DNA of 25,654 bases from NCBI GenBank assembly GCA_036939755.1, contig JALLAZ010000102.1:1-25654 (forward strand), in the 5' to 3' direction. Position numbers and translations under genes: made by a program. The DNA comes from Stephanodiscus triporus (lineage: Eukaryota; Bacillariophyta; Thalassiosirophyceae; Thalassiosirales; Thalassiosiraceae). Each line of letters begins with the position of its first letter. Within the stretch, counting starts at the first letter, position 1. Positions 19,356 to 25,654 of this stretch are shown here, piece after piece. A model generated the notes under the pieces. That model did not search any database. It was not told the origin of the DNA and worked only from the letters and a program-made list of their open reading frames with translations.

Positions 19356-20016
19356 AGAAATAGCGGACTCGAAAAACAACGTGATACGAGATTAAGTAAG
19401 GTTTTTTTACTACGCCTGCCTCTTAAGGATTCCTACGTAAAAATTATACCAAACAAAACATCCGGCCGTGTAATGAGTTAGTCCTTACTATTTCCGAGCC
19501 ACCGGACCATGGTGGCCTCCAGCCTCCTACGCGCACACTAGCCGGGCACGAGTCAACCCGAGCTAGGGGCAGCTTCACTATGATATCGTTCGTTGGTCCT
19601 GCAAGTGGCGTTGTCTAATTTTAGGATTTGTGTGTTTAGTAGTACACTACAGTACTGGGTGGCATTTGACCCTTTTCAGCCGAGTCACAAGGGCTCACTA
19701 TGATGCATATTAAACATAAAATATTACTACAAATTACACTGCACCCATTTGTCCATTGCGTTTGCACTCTGTTGGCTGCCTAAAGCATTCACTATTAAAC
19801 AAAGGTTGTTCTAATTAGTTAATGGCTACATCAACCTAACAGGCAAAANCCGTTCCCGGCGGTGGTGAGGAGGGGGACGACGCGACGCTCTTCGTCATTG
19901 AAATATATAAATTTTAGGCCGCAGAAGACACAACAACACGCGCTGTCTCTCTAGAGTCTGTCAGCACACCAAATTTTGGCGGGACAGCATATTATTGCCA
20001 AACGAGACTAAAAGTC
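19356..20016. other. Intergenic region upstream of the acetyltransferase, contains one ambiguous base
   Basis: About 660 bases with no supported gene, tRNA or repeat array. Base 19849 is undetermined (n), marking an assembly uncertainty. The last 150 bases presumably contain the promoter of the downstream gene. Confidence 0.4.
19901..19912 (+). promoter_or_regulatory. Possible TATA box of the acetyltransferase gene
   Basis: The word aaatatataaat lies about 105 bases upstream of ATG 20017, in a GC-rich neighbourhood where it stands out. The position suits a core promoter with a 5' UTR of about 75 nt, but no start site can be read from sequence. Confidence 0.25.
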
Positions 20017-20347
20017 ATGGTCACGCCTCCTTCCTCCACCGCCAACAACGAACGCGGCACCCCCTCCGCCGCCGCCGTCGACGCCGTCGTCGGACCCGTC
20101 CATCACTCGATCGTCCTCCCCGACGGATCCGTTCGACGGTACGTCCTCCGCGGCCTGCGCGACGAAGACGACGACTTGTCGGCCTGGGCGCGCACGTGCG
20201 CCGACGCGTTCGCTCACAAGGCGGATCCGCCGCCGCCCTCGTACTTCGCGCGACACTATCGCAACGATCCCCGTCGCGACGCGTCCCTGATTCGCGTCAT
20301 GGAGACGATGACGACGACGACGACGACTACGGCGAACGACGGCGAGA

Positions 20348-20380
<33 letters not shown>

Positions 20381-21534
20381 TGGCGTCCTCGGTGCGAATC
20401 TTCCGACGAACGCTCTCCTCCGGACGACCGTCGTCGATCGACGACGACGACGACGGCGACGGCGCGACTCGTCGTCGTCATCGCCACGAGGCGGGGGGTG
20501 TGGGGGAGGTCTGCACCCTGCCCGATCATCGCGAGCTCGGACTGAGCTCGATGCTCCTGCGGAACGCCCTCGACATCATGCGATCCCTCCCGCCCACATC
20601 GGACGACGACGACGACGACGACGACGGCGACGGCGGCGACGACGACGGATGCGGGAGGAGGGGGATGTCCTGCTCGTTCCTGCACGCTTCTCCGACCTAC
20701 CGGCGGTATTACGAAAAGGTCGGGGGATACGCGAGCGTTCGGTCGGAGTGGTCCGTCGTTCCCGTCGACCTCGGCCTCATGTACGACGACCGCGACGACG
20801 GCGGCGGCGGCCCCTTCTTCGCGCGGCGGGCCGAGTTCCCCCGGGACGTGGCGACGCTCCGTCGGCTCCACGCGACGTACTCCGAGGAACGATTCGTCAC
20901 GGTCGTGCGATCGAGTGCGTACTGGGAGGCACACGTGAGGGCCGAATCGGTCGACGACGGGCTGTGGGTGCTCGCCGCGTCCTCGTCTTACGTGAGGAGA
21001 TCGCCGTCCGCTTCCGCCGCCGACGACGACGGAGGGGGGGGAGGGGGGAATGACGTCGTGGTGGCGTGGATGTCCGTCAGGGAACGGGGCGGTCGGTACC
21101 AACTTCGCGAGTTCGGACTCGACAGGGACCGCCTGACGACCACCGCGGCCGTTAGGGGCCTGCTCGGCGCGGCGTTGGGCCGGACGACGGGCGGCGGGCG
21201 CGACGAGGACGACGACGACGACGACGACTGCGGCGGGAACGACGGCCGCGGCGGGAACGGGTTGATTTCGCTGTTGCTCCCGTCGTTCGTACTGTCGGAA
21301 ATCAAGGAGGAGAGGACGAACGACGTCGTCGTCGGCGACGACGACGGGGTCGGAGATGCGCCATCGTCGTCGCCGTCGTCTTCGTTGTTCGTTATGATCG
21401 AGGACGCGACGGAGGAAAACGACGACGGATGGATGTACGTGAATTTCGACGAGTCCCGCCCGAGCTTGGTGGATCTGATCACTCGCGCGGAGGACCGTAT
21501 CCCTCATTTGATTTGGCCCACGGATTCGTTCTGA
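20017..21534 (+). CDS. GNAT-type N-acetyltransferase-like protein with Asp/Thr-rich insertions (505 aa)
   Basis: An uninterrupted frame from ATG 20017 to the stop at 21534. Residues 30-95 hold the first strands (LPDGSVRRYVLRGLRDED) and the HYRNDP motif. At 160-186 comes GGVGEVCTLPDHRELGLSS, which matches the GNAT acetyl-CoA binding strand and loop (Val-x-Pro-x-x-Arg-x-x-Gly-x-G/A). FLHASPTYRRYYEKVGGY (221-238) is the later part of the domain, as in Eis-like and fungal acetyltransferases. The C-terminus RIPHLIWPTDSF resembles the ending of the latter group. Thr and Asp runs at about 97-121 and 196-210 and Gly/Asp runs near 335 and 400 interrupt the domain and probably form surface loops. The substrate is unknown; no targeting peptide is seen. 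A 555-codon open frame on the opposite strand is a by-product of the triplet repeats. Confidence 0.78.
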
Positions 21535-21789
21535 TTTCGGTTTCGGGCAAGAGATGATGGCGGGGATGGAATTGGAGGGCAATGACCCGGCGCGGGGGCG
21601 CGGACAACTGGCGGGGATATGATTTTTTCCAGACAGCGCTCGTTTTAAAGCAATACGACCAGTCTCTATTATCAAGAGTCAAAGCCGACTATTTTACGTT
21701 TACACTCTACGCTTGGTTTTCATCGAGTGAAGAGTGATTCCTCGTCTGACAACAACAGCTTCACTCACTAATCACTCTCAATCCCCTCC

Positions 21790-22263
21790 TCACTGAGCGG
21801 CGCTCTTTGTGGGCTTCCTTGTCGAAAGGGGTTTCTTTGTCTGGTTCGACGCCACAACTTTCTTAGTCGGTGCCATTGCGACTGGCTTCTTGGTTGGTGT
21901 TAATGCCTCGGGTTTCTGTGACGGCGAAGCCACGACGGGCTTCTTGGTTGGTGTTAAAGCCACGGTAGTCTCCTTCTTGGTCGGTGTTGTTGCCACGATT
22001 GTGCCCTTCTTCTTGTTTGGTGTTGATGACACGACTGTCTCCTTCTTGGTTGGTGTTGGAGGAATGATGGTCTCCTTCTTGGTCGGGGCTGACGCCACGG
22101 CTGGCTCCTTGACGTTAGGTTTCATAGTCGCGTCCTGCATCGCGGGGGCCGGGGAGCGCTTATGCATCGAGCGTCCAAAGACATGGCCATCGTCGGGAAG
22201 AGTCGATTTCTTTGCTGTTGTTGCCCCAAGTAGGAGGAGGGATGACAGAAGGAAGAGCTTCAT
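21790..22263 (-). CDS. Secreted PTKK-repeat protein (157 aa), possible cell-wall or silica-associated protein
   Basis: I choose ATG 22263 because it starts a textbook signal peptide (MKLFLLSSLLLLGATTA, cleavage probably after TTA); in-frame ATGs at 22353 and 22305 would bury it. The mature protein is about 140 residues, almost entirely Lys, Thr, Pro, Val and Ala, with about eight copies of a [T/A]P[T/N]KK unit, four of them followed by KETxV- or KPV-like spacers of about 12 residues. There are no cysteines and no folded domain. Lys-rich, Thr/Ser-rich secreted proteins include diatom silaffins and other silica or wall proteins; this match is by composition only. Lys-Lys pairs would be candidates for polyamine or methyl modification. 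It could instead be an extracellular mucin-like protein. Confidence 0.68.
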   Translation of the reverse strand: MKLFLLSSLLLLGATTAKKSTLPDDGHVFGRSMHKRSPAPAMQDATMKPNVKEPAVASAPTKKETIIPPTPTKKETVVSSTPNKKKGTIVATTPTKKETTVALTPTKKPVVASPSQKPEALTPTKKPVAMAPTKKVVASNQTKKPLSTRKPTKSAAQ

Positions 22264-22915
22264 GATGGTCGAATTTATGAGCCAAGCCACTCCGAGATTT
22301 TCCATTTGAAAATCAAAACTGCCGTTTACGCAAGTTCTGCGCAGTTTTATCAAAAACTCATTCTCCGCGCAACGACTACAATACCGTAAAATGGTTTCGG
22401 AAAATATTGTATTGTGTTAACTTAAAATATTTCAGCCCTGGGCAACCCTGCGCCGGGCTGACAATACTCCGGACTTTCCTTTGACGTTGGCACTGTACAT
22501 AATATTAGTAAGAAAAATAATTACTCAAGCAATTATTTCTTCCTCCTCCGGACAGTCCCATGCCAGGGTTTGGAACGACGGGATTTGACGACAGGTTTGC
22601 GATCCAAGAAAATTCTCCTATTTTAACGAATAATATTCTTACAATAGTGAAATAAAATAGCAGAGCATTTCATTGTGTAAGGGAATGGATTCTACTATTT
22701 GAAATAGGGCATTTCGCGAGGATACCTAGTGCCCTGTGAAGAATGTAAACCGAATCCATTTAGTTCAGTATCCATTCAAACCCCGACCCGATGTTGGGGG
22801 ACGAACGGAATTGCTGCACACTGCACATATGTTGTGCCCTCGTTCGGCTAGCCCCCCAAACAAACGGATCACAGGCGAAAGAAAAAAGACAACGAATCCC
22901 CCCCCCCACCTTCCC
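22264..22915. other. Intergenic region between two minus-strand genes
   Basis: About 650 bases, mostly AT-rich, holding the upstream region of the PTKK gene and the 3' flank of the lumenal-protein gene. A small GC-rich hairpin cagccc...gggctg is present at about 22434-22461. A C-rich run (ccccccccc) near 22900 adjoins the 3' flank. No gene is supported. Confidence 0.4.
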
Positions 22916-23755
22916 CTATCCTCGCAATAACGACCTCGCCGCCCTGGCGTTGATCTCGTCCAACACCCCGAAGGTCTCCCCCAAGTCCAAACGATTAACC
23001 TGCGCGTTCAGGCCGTCGAGCACGCTGAGCATGTACACGATCTTGTCGTCCACGGCCCTCCCCCCCGCGACGGCGGCGGCGTCCGCCGACGCCACCGCCC
23101 CCTCGAGCCTACGTCCCTGCGCGACGAGGCCGTCGAGGACGCAGCTCGCACGAGAAATGCTCTTCGCCGCGATCCGCAGGCCGTCGTCGCCGCTCACGTA
23201 CCCCGACGTGACGTCGTTCGCCTCGTCCTTGATGCCGTTCAGGACCGCGACGCATCGGTCGAGGTCGCGCGTGAGACGACGGGCCTGGACGGTCATGCCG
23301 TCGAGGACCGCGACGGGATGGGCCGGGGAGGACGGGAAGGACGAGAGACGACCGGCCTGGGCGTTGAGGGCGTCGACGACCGATAGGGCGTGGCCGAGGG
23401 ATTGGGAGAGGGCGTTCGCGGATCCCTCGACGGACGACGCGTAGGACGGGGCGTCCGTCGACGACGCGGCGAGGGCCGGGGCGGCGCCGGCTAGGGCGAT
23501 TAGGAGGGACGACGTCGCCGTCGCTAGGGTGCATCGGAGTAGTCGTCGCCGGCCATTCGTCGCGGTCGCGACGGTGGGCGTCGGCGCCTGGGCGGCGCAG
23601 AGGGCGGTTTGGGATCGGGAGGAGGACGCGGAGATCGCGATGGTCCGCGCGCCCGCGATGGCAGGAGACGACGGGACGAAGCCGTAGCAGCAGACCGACG
23701 ATGCGACCAGGGCGATCGCGACGAATGCGAGTGACTTCATTGGCTTGTCCAACAT
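22916..23755 (-). CDS. Probable thylakoid-lumen protein with six VLDGLxAQxxRL repeats
   Basis: A single-exon frame of 279 residues from ATG 23755 (a second in-frame ATG at residue 6 may be used). The N-terminus is tripartite. Residues 6-25 are an ER signal peptide ending CCYG|FVPSSP, the diatom plastid-import pattern. A Ser/Ala-rich transit region follows to about 66. At 69-97, RRRLL, a hydrophobic stretch and ALAAS form a twin-arginine-like thylakoid signal. The mature part (about 98-279) carries six copies of a 12-residue unit, best seen as VLDGLVAQGRRL at 206-217 and VLDGLNAQVNRL at 245-256; others begin at 126, 150, 171 and 264. Between repeats the sequence is helical and Ala-rich. No known domain is recognised. 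I infer an alpha-helical lumenal protein of unknown function. No cofactor-binding cysteines are apparent in the mature part beyond two isolated ones. Confidence 0.75.
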   Translation of the reverse strand: MLDKPMKSLAFVAIALVASSVCCYGFVPSSPAIAGARTIAISASSSRSQTALCAAQAPTPTVATATNGRRRLLRCTLATATSSLLIALAGAAPALAASSTDAPSYASSVEGSANALSQSLGHALSVVDALNAQAGRLSSFPSSPAHPVAVLDGMTVQARRLTRDLDRCVAVLNGIKDEANDVTSGYVSGDDGLRIAAKSISRASCVLDGLVAQGRRLEGAVASADAAAVAGGRAVDDKIVYMLSVLDGLNAQVNRLDLGETFGVLDEINARAARSLLRG

Positions 23756-23893
23756 TGTTGTTCCTTCTTGGGTGGCTCAAAAGTGTTCCTTGTGGTTTTT
23801 TGGTGCTTGAGAGAGAGAGGGTGCGGGACGTCACAAGTTGTCCCGGGAATATCCAAAACTGTTCCCGCATTTTTATTATCGTCCGCGTAAGTA

Positions 23894-24139
23894 AGTACTG
23901 TACGTTTGGCGTAAATTTACCATCGGGTCCCTGAATATCGAGAATTTTGCTTCCCCCCTGCTGAGACTATTGTTGGGAAGGTCGAAAAAATAGAAAGTCC
24001 CACTTGGGGCATGGTATGGCGACCGATATTGGCTGAGGTATGATTGATCAACCATAAAATATGTTGGTTAGCCCACCAGGGGTTGCGGTGAATTTGCCTT
24101 CAATTGGGGGTGGTAAATTTACGCCAAACGTACAGTACT
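23894..24139. mobile_element. MITE-like element with 28-bp perfect terminal inverted repeats
   Basis: Positions 23894-23921 and 24112-24139 are exact reverse complements (28 of 28), starting agtactgtacgtttggc and ending gccaaacgtacagtact. The 246-bp element has no coding capacity. The outermost agtact is itself a palindrome, so it may be part of the repeat or a target-site duplication; the flanks beyond do not match. These features fit a miniature inverted-repeat transposable element. It lies between the lumenal-protein gene and the potassium-transporter gene. Confidence 0.72.
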
Positions 24140-24208
24140 CTACTAGAGTAACATGCAGCAAGGGGTTAATTTCGTAATAACCCTAATGTAATAGAGTTAT
24201 TCTCCAGT

Positions 24209-24358
24209 CAGCACAACGTTGACACCTTTTTAGTTCAACACCACAACTCAAGAAAATCTTTTGTGACACTTGGGAATCATTATTGCTCGCCTCGTCAGAA
24301 CCACGTTGACACCTTGTGGAATCAAACTAATACAAACCAAGAAAATCTTTTGTGAATC
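24209..24358 (+). repeat. Imperfect direct repeat of about 60 nt upstream of the potassium transporter
   Basis: Copies at about 24209-24270 and 24296-24358 share cacgttgacacc / caacgttgacacc at the left and the identical caagaaaatcttttgtga block (with one neighbouring difference) at the right. They lie 280-430 bases before the transporter ATG and may be promoter elements or a remnant of an insertion. Confidence 0.55.
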
Positions 24359-24633
24359 AGTTCAATACAAAATTGCTTCCAGAAAATTTCTTGGAGGCAA
24401 AAGCAACGAAGAGACACAAAGAGTGGATGTGCAACAAAATTTCGAGGACTGGCAAGTCCCATGTACACCTCGGACAAATATAAACATTTTCCCGGGTTGG
24501 TATACCACCATGAGTGAGAGCGCACAAAATTTTGTAAAACCATCACCATAAAACTCTCTCTTGTCGACCTCTAACCTCTGGTAGGATATCTAAAACACTC
24601 GACTTGAACCCGACACCCACCCACCCCGCCGCT

Positions 24634-25654
24634 ATGGCCACCAACGACAATGAAGTCGGGGTCTTATCTGACTCAGTTAAGAAGACGAGGTTCGATGTCG
24701 CAGTTGAGGACGCACAATTGCAGAGGGCAGAAAATCAACCGCCTGAAAGAAAAATGACAAGGGGAATGAGTAGTCGCGCGGCGTTAACCATCGATGCACG
24801 TAAAGGTGGAGGAGATGGATTGCCTCGCGCGCCAATGGAGAGGGGAGTCAGTACACGCGCAGGCGCAGCACCAATGGCGAGGGGTGTCAGTACTCGCGGA
24901 GGTCTTTTCATCGGCGGCAACGACATTGGCGAAGAGGAGAAGGGGCATTCGGGATTATGCATGTTAGTTGTGGGGGCGTTGGGCGTTGTATTTGGTGATA
25001 TTGGCACCTCGCCACTATACACAATCAACACAATCACACATAACATTCCCATCTTCGAGGGCGACGATCTCGAGGCGGTAAATCGTTCGGAAATTATTGT
25101 GGCGGTGTTCTGTCTCATTTTCTATACTTTGATTTGGATAGTGTCGTTCAAGTATGTGCTATGGGTTATGAAGGTGAATCACGAAGGTAACGGGGGGGGG
25201 CTGGCCATGGCTCAGGTCATTATGGCGAGCTTATCGAGGACTTCGCCGGAGAAGAAGGACAACGAAGACGAGTCCGATCCTACTACTACTCCTCCAGCTG
25301 TTGACAACAATGAGGACATCACGAACAGCGCCAGGGGGCACCAACGAAAAGAATTGCTCGTCATGACCCTAGCTATTGTATCCGCCTGTTTCCTGATCAG
25401 TGATGGGATCATTACACCGCCAAACACGGTCTTGGGGGCCTTGACTACCCCTGTGTTAAAAGGCATATCCACCAACGTTAATGTCTTCATTAGCGTCGTG
25501 ATACTCCTGATCACATTTGGTGTGCAGAAATTTGGCTCCAAGGCTATCGGATTCGTGTGTGGACCGGTCATGATATTGTGGTTTGCCACTTTGGCAATTT
25601 TGGGAATCCTGGCCATTGCGCGTTATCCCGAGGAGGCGCGGTTTTTGTCACGAG
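24634..25654 (+). CDS. KUP/HAK/KT-family potassium transporter, N-terminal part (runs off window)
   Basis: The frame opens at ATG 24634 and stays open to the window end (340 codons, about the first 45% of a typical KUP protein). A polar N-terminal tail (1-105) holds three copies of an M-x-R-G-x-S-x-R unit. The first membrane helix contains the family signature VVFGDIGTSPLYTI. A second helix (IIVAVFCLIFYTLIWIV) leads into the conserved KVNHEGNGGGLAMA loop, followed by a variable acidic loop (EKKDNEDESD) and further helices (LLVMTLAIVSACFLISDGIITP; VFISVVILLITF; VMILWFATLAILGILAI). These transporters take up K+ with H+ symport across the plasma membrane or an endomembrane. The start is chosen because no earlier in-frame ATG precedes the tail. 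No intron is seen in this part. Confidence 0.9.
   Translation, partial: MATNDNEVGVLSDSVKKTRFDVAVEDAQLQRAENQPPERKMTRGMSSRAALTIDARKGGGDGLPRAPMERGVSTRAGAAPMARGVSTRGGLFIGGNDIGEEEKGHSGLCMLVVGALGVVFGDIGTSPLYTINTITHNIPIFEGDDLEAVNRSEIIVAVFCLIFYTLIWIVSFKYVLWVMKVNHEGNGGGLAMAQVIMASLSRTSPEKKDNEDESDPTTTPPAVDNNEDITNSARGHQRKELLVMTLAIVSACFLISDGIITPPNTVLGALTTPVLKGISTNVNVFISVVILLITFGVQKFGSKAIGFVCGPVMILWFATLAILGILAIARYPEEARFLSR

Larger units (their letters stand above)
23756..24633. other. Divergent intergenic region carrying the MITE and the direct repeat
   Basis: About 880 bases separate the minus-strand lumenal-protein gene from the plus-strand transporter gene. Apart from the MITE and the repeat pair described separately, I see no gene. 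Open frames of up to 93 codons near 24270-24551 overlap the direct repeat and look non-coding. Confidence 0.45.

Noticed and set aside
19500..19600. Possible tRNA or small RNA gene in the GC-rich patch after the hydrolase gene
   Set aside because: No cloverleaf arms or GGTTCGAATC-type T-loop could be matched.
20008..21675. A 555-codon open frame on the minus strand opposite the acetyltransferase gene
   Set aside because: It is longer than the sense gene but consists of Val, Arg and His runs that are the mirror of the GAC repeats; no domain is visible, while the sense strand has clear GNAT motifs.
22264..22353. Upstream ATG (22353) for the PTKK protein
   Set aside because: The added 30 residues precede and bury a clean signal peptide that starts at 22263.

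Overview
This is nuclear DNA from a photosynthetic stramenopile, most probably a diatom. The evidence: short GT-AG introns (about 60-215 nt) in four genes; several proteins starting with an ER signal peptide whose cleavage zone carries an aromatic residue (...RAF, ...SGF, ...YGF), the pattern used for import into a secondary red-lineage plastid; and a secreted Lys/Pro/Thr repeat protein of the kind seen in diatom walls. The species is not identified. One undetermined base (n, 19849) indicates a draft assembly.

Layout: (1) 151-3003 (+), a three-exon START-like protein with a C-terminal membrane region. (2) 3259-5521 (-), a four-exon plastid-targeted flavoprotein of the pyridine-nucleotide oxidoreductase family without the redox cysteines; genes 1 and 2 converge. 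(3) About 5640-7785, a gene-poor stretch with an AT-rich array of alternating inverted repeats and a probable broken coding region (7030-7571). (4) 7786-9351 (-), an unrecognised acidic membrane protein. (5) 9398-11340, a 1.9 kb segment bounded by a degenerate inverted repeat. (6) 11712-13493 (+), an FHA-like protein. (7) 14068-15769 (+), a two-exon plastid NFU iron-sulfur scaffold. (8) 15860-17800 (-), a C5-cytosine DNA methyltransferase gene with several reading-frame lesions. (9) 18123-19355 (+), an alpha/beta hydrolase. (10) 20017-21534 (+), a GNAT-type acetyltransferase. (11) 21790-22263 (-), a secreted PTKK-repeat protein. (12) 22916-23755 (-), a probable thylakoid-lumen repeat protein. 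(13) 23894-24139, a MITE-like element with 28-bp perfect terminal inverted repeats. (14) From 24634 (+), the start of a KUP/HAK/KT potassium transporter that runs off the window.

The genes do not form an operon or one evident pathway; this is ordinary eukaryotic gene packing with several divergent and convergent pairs. At least three products (flavoprotein, NFU, lumenal protein), and perhaps the hydrolase, look plastid-bound. Two composition regimes alternate: GC-rich genes loaded with (GAC/GTC)n triplet runs that encode Asp, Thr, Ser or Gly-rich tracts, and balanced-composition genes (START, methyltransferase, PTKK protein, KUP) without them. The points most worth a second look are the cysteine-less flavoprotein, the decaying methyltransferase, the six-repeat lumenal protein and the MITE.
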